DNA of 40,140 nucleotides from Sterolibacteriaceae bacterium (lineage in GTDB: Bacteria > Pseudomonadota > Gammaproteobacteria > Burkholderiales > Rhodocyclaceae): contig JANYCD010000075.1 in the NCBI GenBank assembly GCA_025360425.1, positions 1-40,140 of the forward strand, in the 5' to 3' direction. Made by a program: the position numbers and the translations under genes. Shown here one piece after another: positions 1 through 9,400 of this stretch (the stretch's first letter is position 1; each line of letters opens with the position of its first letter). The notes under the pieces were generated by a model. It saw only the letters and a program-made list of their open reading frames with translations, did no database searches and had not been told where the DNA came from.

Positions 1-422
1 TTATTGCAGCGATGACAAACAAGACTTCTTTTCCGCCCCTCAACCTCCTGATGTTGCAGAAGCGATTTTTTGTCTTGGTTGAAGCAATTGCTACAAAGTT
101 TTTGCATGTTTTTCATTGGGGTCACGTCGCCTTGGCGGGCATGCACAAAAATGCCAGGGGCGATTTCCAACGGAGAATATTGGTCGGCTTCTGCACGCCA
201 GTTTTTAAAGGCGGCGTTCTCTCCTTCCAACTCTCGGTTTCGAGTCGCCAGCGAATTGGCCTCATTGAGCGCTGAGAGGGCGTGGGTTTGAATAACGACA
301 AGCTCGCTGTTCAGTTGCTTAATGTCTGCGGTGATGTCACTCGACTTAGAAAACTTGGCGACAAGCTCACCAAGGAGTTTTGCAGCGGCAATCGCTTCGG
401 CAATGCCGGCATCTATGGGCAT
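1..422 (-). CDS. Integron cassette protein: coiled coil plus C-terminal zinc ribbon (partial)
   Basis: An open frame starts with ATG at 422-420 and runs off the left edge after 140 codons without a stop. A strong ribosome binding site (GGAGG, about 429-433) precedes it. The N-terminal half (about residues 10-75) is Ala/Leu/Glu-rich and looks like a coiled coil. The C-terminal part has two Cys pairs, LCSNC and VCHRC, about 25 residues apart, a probable zinc ribbon. It resembles small phage-associated proteins with a coiled coil followed by a zinc ribbon, but I cannot assign a function. The gene begins 15 bases inside the cassette boundary at the core site, as first-cassette genes do. It is probably transcribed from an integron promoter near attI or intI. 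Confidence 0.75.
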   Translation of the reverse strand, partial: MPIDAGIAEAIAAAKLLGELVAKFSKSSDITADIKQLNSELVVIQTHALSALNEANSLATRNRELEGENAAFKNWRAEADQYSPLEIAPGIFVHARQGDVTPMKNMQKLCSNCFNQDKKSLLQHQEVEGRKRSLVCHRCN

Positions 423-436
423 AAAAACCTCCAGCA

Positions 437-443
437 ATCTAAC
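437..443 (-). other. Integron recombination core site (attI / first cassette junction)
   Basis: Read on the minus strand this heptamer is GTTAGAT, which fits the integron core consensus GTTRRRY. Exchange would occur between the G and the TT, so the cassette begins with TTAGAT and its gene starts 15 bases later. The adjoining bases 444-450 (GTTAAGT on plus) also fit the core consensus in the opposite orientation, making a small inverted pair around the junction. The rest of attI would lie in about 444-560, toward the integrase gene. Confidence 0.65.
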
Positions 444-488
444 GTTAAGTAGACCTCCTATTTGACGGAAAGCATTCCATCAAACAGG

Positions 489-510
489 CTGTATAAAAAA
501 CCAGTACAAT
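489..510 (+). promoter_or_regulatory. LexA-box-like operator and -10 element of the integrase promoter
   Basis: CTGTATAAAAAACCAG at 489-504 matches the CTG-N10-CAG core of the proteobacterial LexA site, with one deviation (CCAG for ACAG). It is followed at once by TACAAT (505-510), a good -10 hexamer. Integron integrase genes are known to be under SOS control through LexA sites at this place. No good -35 box is seen at normal spacing. The ribosome binding site of intI is GGAG at 551-554. Confidence 0.55.
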
Positions 511-562
511 GTGAAAATCTAATGTCATCAGTCACTTGATTCGATTTAGTGGAGCCTAAAAA

Positions 563-1564
563 ATGGATACCCTACCGGCGCGTTCCGAGTCCTCTTCCGC
601 ACCCCGGCTGCTTGACCAGGTTCGAGGAAAAATCCGGCTGAAGCACTACAGTATTCGTACCGAGCAGGCCTATCTGGATTGGATTAAACGATTTATTCGG
701 CATTTTGACAAGAGGCATCCGCGTGAGCTGGGGGCGGACGAGGTGGAGGCCTTCCTCACTCACCTTGCCGTGGCCGGTAAGGTTGCGGCTTCAACGCAGA
801 ATCAGGCCAAGAGCGCCTTGCTGTTTCTTTATCGCGAAGTGCTTGAGGTTCAGCTACCCTGGCTCGATAACGTGGCGCAGGCCAAGACGCCCAAGCGTTT
901 GCCGGTGGTGCTCACGCGTGCCGAGACGCAATCGGTGCTGATGCGGCTGAAAGGCACGCATTGGCTGATTGCCAGCCTGCTTTATGGCACTGGGTTGCGC
1001 CTGATGGAAGGTTTGCGGCTGCGCGTGAAGGACGTGGATTTTTCGCGCGGCGAAATTCTGGTGCGCGACGGCAAGGGCTTCAAGGACCGGGTCACCATGC
1101 TGCCAGCCACGCTGGCGCAACCGCTGAAAGAACACTTGGCGAAGGTCAATGCCTTGCACCAACGTGATTTGGCCGGGGGTGGGGGAGAGGTTTACTTGCC
1201 TTACGCACTGGATCGAAAATATCCCACTGCCGGACGCGAGTGGATGTGGCAATACATCTTTCCGTCGGCGACGTTATCGGTCGATCCCCGTTCCGGAAAA
1301 ACCCGTCGTCATCATCTTCAGGATCAGGCGGTACAACGCGCGCTCAAGCAGGCGGTGCGCGATGCCGGTGTGAACAAGCCAGCCACGCCCCATACCCTGC
1401 GCCACTCCTTCGCCACGCATTTGCTCGAAGGCGGTTACGACATTCGCACCGTGCAGGAACTGCTGGGGCATTCCGATGTGTCGACGACCATGATTTACAC
1501 CCACGTCTTGAACAAAGGCGGGCGAGGAGTGGTCAGTCCTATTGATCAGATGGCGCTGGCGTGA
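563..1564 (+). CDS. intI: Integron integrase (tyrosine recombinase IntI)
   Basis: This 333-residue tyrosine recombinase is very close in length to IntI1 (337). It catalyses recombination between attI and cassette attC sites. An N-terminal SAM-like core-binding domain (about 14-100) precedes the catalytic domain. The catalytic residues are present: R146 (GTGLR), K171, H277 and R280 (PHTLRHSF), H303 (GHS) and nucleophile Y312 (TMIYTHV). The extra segment that separates IntI from XerC/D is also there, around 213-252 ([21 protein letters not shown], then RRHH). The gene is intact and therefore potentially active. It is transcribed away from the cassette, with a LexA-like site upstream. Confidence 0.95.
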   Translation: MDTLPARSESSSAPRLLDQVRGKIRLKHYSIRTEQAYLDWIKRFIRHFDKRHPRELGADEVEAFLTHLAVAGKVAASTQNQAKSALLFLYREVLEVQLPWLDNVAQAKTPKRLPVVLTRAETQSVLMRLKGTHWLIASLLYGTGLRLMEGLRLRVKDVDFSRGEILVRDGKGFKDRVTMLPATLAQPLKEHLAKVNALHQRDLAGGGGEVYLPYALDRKYPTAGREWMWQYIFPSATLSVDPRSGKTRRHHLQDQAVQRALKQAVRDAGVNKPATPHTLRHSFATHLLEGGYDIRTVQELLGHSDVSTTMIYTHVLNKGGRGVVSPIDQMALA

Positions 1565-1574
1565 GGCGCCGCTT

Positions 1575-1616
1575 CCTTTCCAGCAAAACAGCTACTGGAA
1601 GGGTTACAGGTTTTTT
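1575..1616 (+). terminator. Possible terminator after intI
   Basis: A 9-bp stem with one G-T pair (1575-1583 with 1595-1603) and an 11-base loop is followed seven bases later by a run of six T (1611-1616). The gap before the T-run makes it a weak candidate. It overlaps the end of the convergent hicA remnant by one or two bases. Confidence 0.3.
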
Positions 1617-1815
1617 GGTGTTAAACCGGTGTGCTTGGCGATGCGAGCCAGCATGCGTGGGCCGATTTCTTCACCATCATGAAATGCGAAAACGAAATCG
1701 GGGCAGCCTTCACGTGACAAGGTGCGGTGGGAACCGGATTGTCGCTTGAGCTCCATCCAAGGCCAAACAGGGCCGCGAGCAAACGTCTGGCCTTGACCGA
1801 CGGCCATTGACTCAT
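1604..1815 (-). pseudogene. hicA: HicA-family mRNA interferase toxin, frameshifted
   Basis: HicA toxins are small dsRBD-fold RNases that cleave mRNA. The protein is split over two frames. From ATG 1815 the frame reads MSQWPSVKARRLLAALFGLGW, the usual N-terminal helix. The continuation, LKRQSGSHRTL with the catalytic-type His, then HDGEEIGPRMLARIAKHTGL, is in another frame ending at 1604. The frames join near 1753-1755, where restoring one G (TGGGAG for TGGAG) would give a continuous protein of about 70 residues. The start overlaps the hicB stop as ATGA, the normal coupled arrangement. Either the toxin has been inactivated or there is a single-base sequence error. Confidence 0.75.
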
Positions 1816-2021
1816 GCGGCAAGCGGGATGGAAATGCTGATATCGACAGCTTTCGATTCACCATGTTCAAGGCGCTCGGCCATGGTGCGAAGCGCGAGAA
1901 CCTCCACCTTTGACATCGCTTCTTCCGCAGATTTACCGTAGCTTAAGACGCCGGGAAGCTGAGGAACCTCGGCAAGCCAGCGGCCGTCAGTCTCTTCTTC
2001 GCACTCGATGCTGAAATTCAT
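1812..2021 (-). CDS. hicB: HicB-family antitoxin
   Basis: This 69-residue protein has the UPF0150/HicB partial RNase H fold. It begins MNFSIECEEETDGRWLAEVPQLPGV, the family pattern in which a strand pair leads into the WxAxxPxLPG turn, followed by a helix (SAEEAMSKVEVLALRTMAERLE). It lacks the C-terminal DNA-binding domain of longer HicB proteins, so autoregulation would need another factor or a short tail. It is upstream of and coupled to hicA. A purine-rich site (TTGGGA) precedes the start. The antitoxin is intact while its toxin is broken. Confidence 0.85.
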   Translation of the reverse strand: MNFSIECEEETDGRWLAEVPQLPGVLSYGKSAEEAMSKVEVLALRTMAERLEHGESKAVDISISIPLAA

Positions 2022-2192
2022 GATTTATTCCCAAGAGTGGATTTTGAGAAATAATTGTAACGCCATTGATGATTGACGCCGAAAAACCATTTGGAGCTGA
2101 CAGGCAAGAGATGCAACCAAACATGAACGCGGAGAGTGCAAATCTTATGGCCAACCCAAGCCCTGACGTGACAGTCAGACTTGCTCCAATGG

Positions 2193-3134
2193 CTATGTGA
2201 TAAAGCCTTCCACCTTGTCCATCATCGTTTTTGTGATCCCGCTGTCTTCGCAGTCGGCGCGCTCAACGTCGTCGAAGCTGTTGAACCAGGTCAGTTGCCG
2301 CTTGGCAAATTGACGTGTGGCGTAGATGCCGCGGTCGCGCAGTTCGACTTTCGGCAAATAGCCTTCGAGCATTTCCCACACCTGCCGGTAGCCGACGCAA
2401 CGCATTGATGGCAGGTTGCCATCGAGCGTGTATTTCTTGCGCAGCGACTCGACTTCATTAACCAGACCTGCGGCCAACATAGCGTCGAAGCGCTGCGCGA
2501 TGCGCTGGTGCAGCCAATTGCGGTTGGTGGGTACAAGGCCGATGGAGAGCATGCGGTAGGGCAGGGCATGCGCCTTTTGTGCCGCAAAAAAACTGCCCAG
2601 CGTTTGCCCGGTGAGGCGCACCACTTCCAGCGCACGCTGGATACGCTGGGCGTCGGTTGGCTTCAATCGCGTCGCAGTTTCCGGGTCATGGCGCGCCAGC
2701 TCGGCGTGCAACGCCGGCCAGCCGGTGCGCGCCGCTTCGGCGTCGATGGCGGCGCGAGTGGCGGGGTCGGCCTCGGGCAGGTCGGCGAGGCCCTGGCGCA
2801 GCGCCTTGAAGTAGAGCATGGTGCCGCCGGCCAGCAGCGGCACGCGGCCGCGCGCGGTGATGTCGGCCATGGCATTCAGCGCATCGGCGCGAAAGCGTGC
2901 GGCGGAGTAACGCTGTTCGGGCGTGATCAGGTCGATCAGGTGATGCGGAAAGCGGGCCAGCGTCGCCGCATCGGGCTTGGCGGTGCCGACGTTCATGTCG
3001 ATGAAGACTTGTGCCGAGTCGACACTGACAATTTCCAGCGGCAGGCGCGTGGCGAGTTCCATTGCCAGCGCGGTTTTTCCCGATGCGGTGGGGCCGAGCA
3101 GAAAGACTGCGGGTGGTAGCGCTTTATCGTCCAC
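2193..3134 (-). CDS. miaA: tRNA dimethylallyltransferase MiaA
   Basis: MiaA transfers a dimethylallyl group to N6 of A37 in tRNAs that read UNN codons. The protein has 313 residues, the usual length. The P-loop GPTASGKT is at 14-21, followed by the family signatures SVDSAQVF (Asp of the catalytic site), GGTMLYFKAL, and MRCVGYRQVWEML with the closing ATRQFAKRQLTWF segment. It is the last gene of the minus-strand operon. Its start overlaps the end of mutL by 11 bases, so translation is probably coupled; mutL-miaA is a common proteobacterial pair. Confidence 0.97.
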   Translation of the reverse strand: MDDKALPPAVFLLGPTASGKTALAMELATRLPLEIVSVDSAQVFIDMNVGTAKPDAATLARFPHHLIDLITPEQRYSAARFRADALNAMADITARGRVPLLAGGTMLYFKALRQGLADLPEADPATRAAIDAEAARTGWPALHAELARHDPETATRLKPTDAQRIQRALEVVRLTGQTLGSFFAAQKAHALPYRMLSIGLVPTNRNWLHQRIAQRFDAMLAAGLVNEVESLRKKYTLDGNLPSMRCVGYRQVWEMLEGYLPKVELRDRGIYATRQFAKRQLTWFNSFDDVERADCEDSGITKTMMDKVEGFIT

Positions 3135-4872
3135 GCAAAAACAATTTGTCCAGATCGGCCAGCGAGAACTGCACCCAGGTCGGCCGGCCGTGGTTGCACT
3201 GGTCGGCGCGTTCGGTGGCTTCCATATCGCGCAGCAGGGCGTTCATCTCGGGCACGCTGAGCATGCGGTTGGCGCGCACCGCGCCGTGACAGGCCATGGT
3301 GGACAGCAGTTCGTTGCGGCGCGCTTCGATGACTCTGCTGGCGGGGAATTCCTTGAGGTCGGCGAGCAGTGCCCGCACCAGTGCCGGCAGGTCGCCGCTG
3401 GCCAGCAATGCCGGCACGCTGCGCACCACAAGCTGTTGCGGTCCCATCGGCGCGATGTCGAAGCCGAGCAGCGCGAGGGCTTCGCCGTGTTCGGCGGCGG
3501 TGGCGATCTCGCCGCTGCCGGCGTTGAGCAGCAGCGGCACCAGCAGCGCCTGGGCGGGCGCCGGGCCGGCGTCGAGCTGCTGCTTGATGCGTTCGTAGAG
3601 GATGCGCTCATGCGCCGCATGCATGTCCACCAGCACCAGCCCGGTCTCGTTCTGCGCCAGGATATAGATGCCTTGCAGTTGCGCCAGCGCATAGCCGAGC
3701 GGCGCGTTTCCATCCGCAACCGACGGCATGGATTGTCCTGCATCGGCAAAGGCGCTGCGGGCGAAGTCCAGGTAACTGGTTGCCGCTGCCTGGTTGACCT
3801 CAAGCGGCGATTGGCGCGGCAACGATGCAAAATACGATCGTTCGTTCTGCGTGTTCAGAGCGGTTTGCGCCGTCGACATTGCGGTTTGCATACCAGGCGG
3901 AACCGCCAGTGCGCGTTGCAGTGCATGGAAAATGAATTGATGGATACCGCGCGAATCGCGGAAGCGCACTTCGGTCTTGGCCGGGTGCACGTTGACGTCG
4001 ACGCCGGCCGGGTCGAGTTCGAGAAACAGCACGTAGGCCGGATGGCGACTGCCATGCAGGATATCGGCATAGGCTTCGCGTGCGGCGTGGGTAAGCACCT
4101 TGTCGCGCACGAAGCGACCATTGACATAGAAATATTGTTCATCGCGGCCGGAGCGCGAATAGGCCGGCAGGGCGGCGAAGCCGTGCAGCCGCAACGGGCC
4201 GGCGGGGTCGTCGAGGGCGCGGGCATGGGCGAAAAACTCGTCGCCAAGAATTTCGCGCGCGCGGCGCTGGGCTTCGCCGGCCGCCAGCCTTCGACGCACG
4301 CTGCCGTTATGCACGAAGCCGAAGGTGACGCCGGGATTGGCCAGTGCCATGCGTCGCAGTACCTCGTCGCAGTGGGCGTATTCGGTGGCTTCGGTCTTGA
4401 GGAATTTGCGTCGCGCCGGGGTGTTGAAATACAGATCGGCGACTTCGACGACAGTGCCTGAAGTCAGCGCGGCGGGCTCCACTTTGGTCGAGTCGCCCTG
4501 GATGCGAAAGCCATGTGCCGCTTGCGCCGTGCGGCTGCCGAGCGTTACGCGCGCGACCGCCGCGATTGACGCCAGCGCCTCGCCGCGAAATCCATAGCTC
4601 GCTACTCTTTCCAGGTCGTCGAGACTGGCGATCTTACTGGTGGCGTGACGCGTGAGTGCCAATGCAAGATCATCTGCATCGATGCCGTGGCCGTCGTCGG
4701 CAATGCGGATCAGGCGCACGCCGCCCTGTTCCAGTTGCACGTCGATTTTGGTGGCGCCGGCATCGAGGCTGTTCTCGATCAGTTCCTTCAATACCGACGC
4801 GGGTCGTTCGACCACTTCGCCGGCGGCGATCTGGCTGACCAACAGGTCGGGCAACGGATGAATGCGGGCCAT
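3124..4872 (-). CDS. mutL: DNA mismatch repair protein MutL (endonuclease type)
   Basis: MutL links MutS mismatch recognition to strand removal. The chosen ATG (4872) gives 582 residues starting MARIHPLPDLLVSQIAAGEV, the family N-terminus; a start 15 codons upstream would add an unrelated stretch. The GHKL ATPase motifs are present (ELIENSLDAG, DDGHGID, GFRGEALASI). A Pro/Ser-poor linker leads to the C-terminal dimerisation domain, which has DMHAAHERILYE, matching the endonuclease motif DQHA-x2-E-x4-E with Q replaced by M, and CNHGRPTW near the end. The DMHA form also occurs in Neisseria MutL. This fits a species that lacks MutH and nicks with MutL itself. It lies 28 bases after the MFS pump gene. 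Confidence 0.96.
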   Translation of the reverse strand: MARIHPLPDLLVSQIAAGEVVERPASVLKELIENSLDAGATKIDVQLEQGGVRLIRIADDGHGIDADDLALALTRHATSKIASLDDLERVASYGFRGEALASIAAVARVTLGSRTAQAAHGFRIQGDSTKVEPAALTSGTVVEVADLYFNTPARRKFLKTEATEYAHCDEVLRRMALANPGVTFGFVHNGSVRRRLAAGEAQRRAREILGDEFFAHARALDDPAGPLRLHGFAALPAYSRSGRDEQYFYVNGRFVRDKVLTHAAREAYADILHGSRHPAYVLFLELDPAGVDVNVHPAKTEVRFRDSRGIHQFIFHALQRALAVPPGMQTAMSTAQTALNTQNERSYFASLPRQSPLEVNQAAATSYLDFARSAFADAGQSMPSVADGNAPLGYALAQLQGIYILAQNETGLVLVDMHAAHERILYERIKQQLDAGPAPAQALLVPLLLNAGSGEIATAAEHGEALALLGFDIAPMGPQQLVVRSVPALLASGDLPALVRALLADLKEFPASRVIEARRNELLSTMACHGAVRANRMLSVPEMNALLRDMEATERADQCNHGRPTWVQFSLADLDKLFLRGR

Positions 4873-4900
4873 GCGATGGACTATTGAACTTGACGTGTTG

Positions 4901-6460
4901 TCATTCGGCCACGGCATGCACTGGCGCAGCGCCGGTCGCCTTGTTGGGCTTGGTGAGCCAGATAAGCGGGATCACCGATAGACACAGATAACCCGATAAG
5001 CGGAAAAAATCGTCGATGCCGAGCATTGCCGCCTGTATGGTCAATTGGTGTTCGATGACGCCCAGCGCCTGTTGCGTATTAAGACCGAGCGCGGTGAGCC
5101 CATCGACCGCCTGGTGTGCGGGTGCATTGTAGGTTTGGATCGATTCCACCAGGCGGGCGTGGTGCAGGCTGGTGCGGTTGTCCCAGATGGTGGTGGCGAG
5201 TGATGCGCCGAACGCGCTGGCGGTGGTGCGCATGAAATTCGACAGTCCTGAAGCCTGCGGCACCATGCTCGGCGGTATTCCCGACAGGAGAATGGTGGTG
5301 AGCGGAATGAAGAATGCGCCGACGCCGATGCCCTGCGCGATTTGCGGCCACAGCAGGGCGTCGACATCGAGATTGGTGTTGAAGCCGGAGCGCATCAACG
5401 ACATGCTGCTCAAGCCGACAAAGCCGATGGTCGCCAGCACGCGCGTGTCTACCTTGCCGATGTATTTGCCGACCACCGGCGAGGCCACGAGGGCGACAAA
5501 GGCGGCGGGCGCGGTGACCATCCCCGCCCAGGTCGCGGTGTAGCCCATATACTGCTGCAGCCATAGCGGCAGCAATACCAGATTGCCGAAATACAGACCG
5601 TAGCCGATCGAAAGTGCCACGGCGCCCAGCGCGAAATTGCGTCGCTTGAAAAAACGCAAGTCCACTACCGGATGTTTTTCGGTGAGTTCCCACACCAGAA
5701 AAGTGCAAAAGCCAATAAATGCGACGGCTGCCAGCAGGGTAATCACGCCCGAATTGAACCAGTCGAGTTCGCGCCCCTTGTCCAGCATGATTTGCAGCGC
5801 ACCGACCCAGATCACCAGCAGCACCAGTCCGATCTTGTCGATCGGCACAATGCGGGTGGGAGATTCGCGCTTGTGCAACACCGTCCACGCCGACCATGCG
5901 GCGATCAGGCCGACCGGAATGTTGATGTAGAAGATCCACGGCCACGACAGGTTGTCGGTCAGCCAGCCGCCGAGGATGGGCCCGGTGACCGGCCCGACCA
6001 GTGCGGTCATCGACCAGACGGCAAGCCCCATGCCGGCCTTTTCGCGCGGGAAGGATTGCAGCAACAAGGCCATGGAGATCGGGATCATCGGCCCCGCCAC
6101 CAGCCCCTGCACGACCCGGAAAAACAGCAGCATCGGCAGGCTGGTCGACAGCCCGCACAGGATCGAGGCGGCGGTAAACAACAACACCGAGGTGACGAAC
6201 AGGCGCACCGAGCCGAAGCGCTGCGCCAGCCAGCCGGTGAGCGGCACGCCGATGGCATTGGCCACCGCGAACGAGGTGATGATCCAGGTGCCTTGTGTCG
6301 GCGAGACGCCAAGGTTGCCGGAGATCGCCGGAATCGAGACGTTGGCGATGGTGACGTCGAGCACGTTCATGAAGGTCGCCAGTGCCAGCGAGACGGCGGC
6401 GATGAACAGAGTGCGGCCATGCAGCGGGGGGAGTTCGTTGGCGTGCGTGTCGTCTGCCAT
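4901..6460 (-). CDS. DHA2-family (EmrB/QacA-like) MFS drug efflux transporter
   Basis: This is a proton-driven inner-membrane exporter of about 519 residues and 14 predicted membrane helices. The first helix carries the DHA2 signature LDVTIANVSIPAISG. Motif A-like GWLAQRFGSVRLF and motif C-like GPILGGWLTDNLSWPWIFYINIPVG are both present. The ATG at 6460 is chosen over one 21 codons earlier: GAAAGG lies about 7 bases upstream of it, and the earlier start would overlap the RND gene. EmrB usually works with an EmrA adaptor; here the only adaptor in the operon belongs with the RND pump. The substrate is unknown. Confidence 0.9.
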   Translation of the reverse strand: MADDTHANELPPLHGRTLFIAAVSLALATFMNVLDVTIANVSIPAISGNLGVSPTQGTWIITSFAVANAIGVPLTGWLAQRFGSVRLFVTSVLLFTAASILCGLSTSLPMLLFFRVVQGLVAGPMIPISMALLLQSFPREKAGMGLAVWSMTALVGPVTGPILGGWLTDNLSWPWIFYINIPVGLIAAWSAWTVLHKRESPTRIVPIDKIGLVLLVIWVGALQIMLDKGRELDWFNSGVITLLAAVAFIGFCTFLVWELTEKHPVVDLRFFKRRNFALGAVALSIGYGLYFGNLVLLPLWLQQYMGYTATWAGMVTAPAAFVALVASPVVGKYIGKVDTRVLATIGFVGLSSMSLMRSGFNTNLDVDALLWPQIAQGIGVGAFFIPLTTILLSGIPPSMVPQASGLSNFMRTTASAFGASLATTIWDNRTSLHHARLVESIQTYNAPAHQAVDGLTALGLNTQQALGVIEHQLTIQAAMLGIDDFFRLSGYLCLSVIPLIWLTKPNKATGAAPVHAVAE

Positions 6461-6474
6461 CAGGCAACCTTTCG

Positions 6475-9400
6475 TTATGTCGGCGTTGCGACGGTGCGGC
6501 GCATGCGGCGCTGCGTCAGCCATTCGCCGAAGCCGTCCAGATACAGGTATATCACCGGCGTGATGTAGAGCGTGAGAAATTGCGACAGCAGCAGCCCGCC
6601 CACCACGACCAGACCGAGGCCCTGACGGCTGGCGCCGCTGGCGCCGACGCCGAGTGCGATGGGCAGGGTCGCCAGCAGCGCCGCCATGGTGGTCATCATG
6701 ATCGGGCGAAAGCGGACCAGGCAGGCGTCATAGATCGCCTGACGCGCCGGCAGATTGCGGGTGCGACGCGCTTCCAGCGCGAAGTCGATCATCATGATGG
6801 CATTTTTCTTGACGATGCCGATCAGCATGATGATGCCGACGTAAGCATAGATATCCATCTCGCGCTGGAACAGCAGCAGCGTGAGCAGCGCGCCGAGTCC
6901 GGCGGTGGGCAGCCCGGAAAGAATGGTGAGCGGATGGACCGTGCTTTCGTAAAGGATGCCGAGCACGACATAGATCACGAAGATGGCGATCACCAGCAGC
7001 GTGCCCATGCCTGCCAGCGAGGCCTGGAAAGCCTGTGCCGAGCCCTGGAAGCTGCCGGTGAGGGTGGACGGCGCCTTCAAATCGGCCTGCATCTTTTGTA
7101 TTTTTTCGATGGCGGTTGACAGCGAGACGCCGGGCGCCAGATTGAACGAGATGGTCACCGAAGGCACCTGGCCCTGATGCGTCACGGTGAGCGGTGAGAC
7201 GCTGTTGCTGAGTTGGGTGACGGCGTTGAGCGGCACCAGCGTGCCCTGTGACGAGCGGATGTAGAGCATGCCCAGCGCCGCCTGGTCGGCTTGGTATTCG
7301 GGCGCGGCTTCGAGAATCACCCAATATTCGTTGGTGGGGGTGTAGATGGTCGACACCTGGCGTGAACCGTAGGCGGTATAGAGTGCGGCCTCGATTTGCT
7401 GCGCGGTGACGCCGAGCGCCGAGGCTTTGTTGCGATCAATTTCCACCGACAGTTTTGGATTGGAAATTTGCAGATCGCTGGTAACGTCCTGCAAGCCGGG
7501 AATCGCGCGCAGTTTTTCTTCCAGCAGCGGCCCCCATTTGAACAGCTCTTTGGTATCGGCATCCTGCAATGTGTATTGGTAGAGGCTCTTGGTGAAGCGG
7601 CCACCAATGCGAATGACCGGGATGTTCTGCAGGAACACCTTCATGCCGGGCACCCCGTTCAGCTTGGGTCGCAACCCCTGGATGACCTGCTCCGGCGGCA
7701 GGCGCTGGCCGGGCGGCTTGAGGATAACGATCATGCGCCCCAGATTGAGTGTCGAGCTGGAACCGCCAGCGCCGACAAAGGACATTACCGACGCCACGTT
7801 GGGGTCGGCGCGAATGATGCGGGCGATCTGCTGCTGTTTGTCGACCATGGCGTCGTAGGAGATGTCCTGTGCCGCTTCGGCGAAGGCGATCATTTGCCCG
7901 GTATCGTCACTCGGCAGAAAACCCTTCGGCACCAGCGCGAACAAAGCGGCGCTGGCGGCGACCACGGCAACGAAGACAAGCAGCGTCAGGCGTGGCCGAC
8001 CCAGCACCCACACCAGAGTTTGGTCATAGCCCCGCTTCCACGCTTCGAAGAAATTCTCGCTCAGTTTGTAGAGTTGGCCATGCTCGGCATGGTGGTCCGT
8101 CGTCTTGAGGATGCGTGCAGCCAGCAAGGGCGTCAGCGTCAGCGAGACGAAGCCGGAGACCAGCACCGCGGCCATGATGGTGATGGCGAATTCGTGCATC
8201 AGGCGGCCGACGATGCCGCCCATGAACAAGATGGGAATGAACACCGCGACCAGCGAGATGGTCATCGAAATCACCGTGAAACCGATCTCCTGTGCGCCCT
8301 CCAGCGCGGCCTGCAGGGGCGCTTTGCCCATCTCCAAATGGCGCGAAATGTTTTCCAGCACCACGATGGCGTCGTCCACCACGAAGCCGACGCACAGCGT
8401 CAGCGCCATCAGTGAAAGGTTGTCGAGGTTGAAGCCGGCCAGGTACATGACCGAGAATGTGCCGATGATCGACATCGGCAAGGCCAGGCTGGGAATCAGC
8501 GTCGACACGCCATTGCGCAGGAACAGGAAGATCACCAGCACCACCAGCGCCAGCGACAGCAGCAGGGTAAATTTGACGTCGGCCAGCGAACTGCGGATGG
8601 TGAGCGAGCGATCAAACACCACCTCCATCTTGATGCCCGGCGGTATCTGCGCGCGAAAAGCCGGCAGCAGTTGCTTGACGGCATCCACCACTTCAACGGT
8701 ATTGACGCCGGGCTGGCGCATGATGGCCAGCATCACCGCCGGTTCACCGTTGAACCAGGCGCCAGCCTTGTTGTTCTGGATGCTGTCGATGACCTGTCCC
8801 ACTTCGCCGAGCCGCACCGGCGCGCCGTTGCGATAGGCCACGATCATCGCGCGGTAGGCGGCGGCATCGAGCAGTTGTCCGGTCGCTTCGACGGTCAGCG
8901 CCTTGTTCGCCCCATACAGCGTGCCGGTCGGGGTGTTGACATTCTGGCTGGCGATGGCCTGCTGCACTTCGTCGATGCCGATGCCACGGCTGGCCAGCGC
9001 GTTGGGATTGACCTGCACCCGCACCGCATATTTGCGCGACCCGTAGACCAGCACCTGGGCGACGCCGTTGATGGTGGAGATGCGCTGCGCCATCAGGGTT
9101 TCAGCGTATTCGTCCACGTCCGATGGCTTCATGGTGTCGGAAGTCAGGCCGAGATAAAAGATCGGCGAGTCAGCCGGATTGACCTTGTTGTAGGAGGGTG
9201 GCGTGGTCATTTCCGGCGGCAATTGCTTGAGTGCGGCGGCGATGGCCGACTGCACATCCTGCGCCGCGGCGTCGATGTTGCGGCTCAGCGAAAATTGCAG
9301 GGTGATCTGGGTCGTTCCCTGGGCGCTGGTCGAGGTCATCGAATCCAGCGCGGCGATGGTGGAAAATTGTTTTTCCAGTGGCGTCGCCACCGCCGCTGCC

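Larger units (their letters stand above)
1..1564. mobile_element. Integron platform end: first cassette, attI region and intI
   Basis: A tyrosine recombinase of the integron-integrase type sits beside a recombination core site. A small gene leads away from it on the opposite strand, immediately after that site. This is the standard integron layout: intI transcribed away from the array, and cassettes beginning at attI. Only the integrase end of the array is in the window; it continues past position 1, so no attC site can be checked. No Tn402 or Tn7 transposition genes or resistance cassettes are visible, and core genes follow soon after on the right. A chromosomal (sedentary) integron is therefore the more likely reading. 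The outer limits are unknown. Confidence 0.75.

Noticed and set aside
12-275. Plus-strand frames of 87 and 73 codons at the left edge
   Set aside because: They are antisense to the cassette gene, which has a strong ribosome binding site and a sensible domain layout.
2977-4461. A 494-codon plus-strand frame
   Set aside because: It is antisense to mutL, whose ATPase and endonuclease motifs are clear on the minus strand; it is a high-GC shadow frame.
5079-6467. A 462-codon minus-strand frame in the MFS gene
   Set aside because: It is an out-of-frame shadow of the MFS transporter, rich in Arg/His and without membrane helices.
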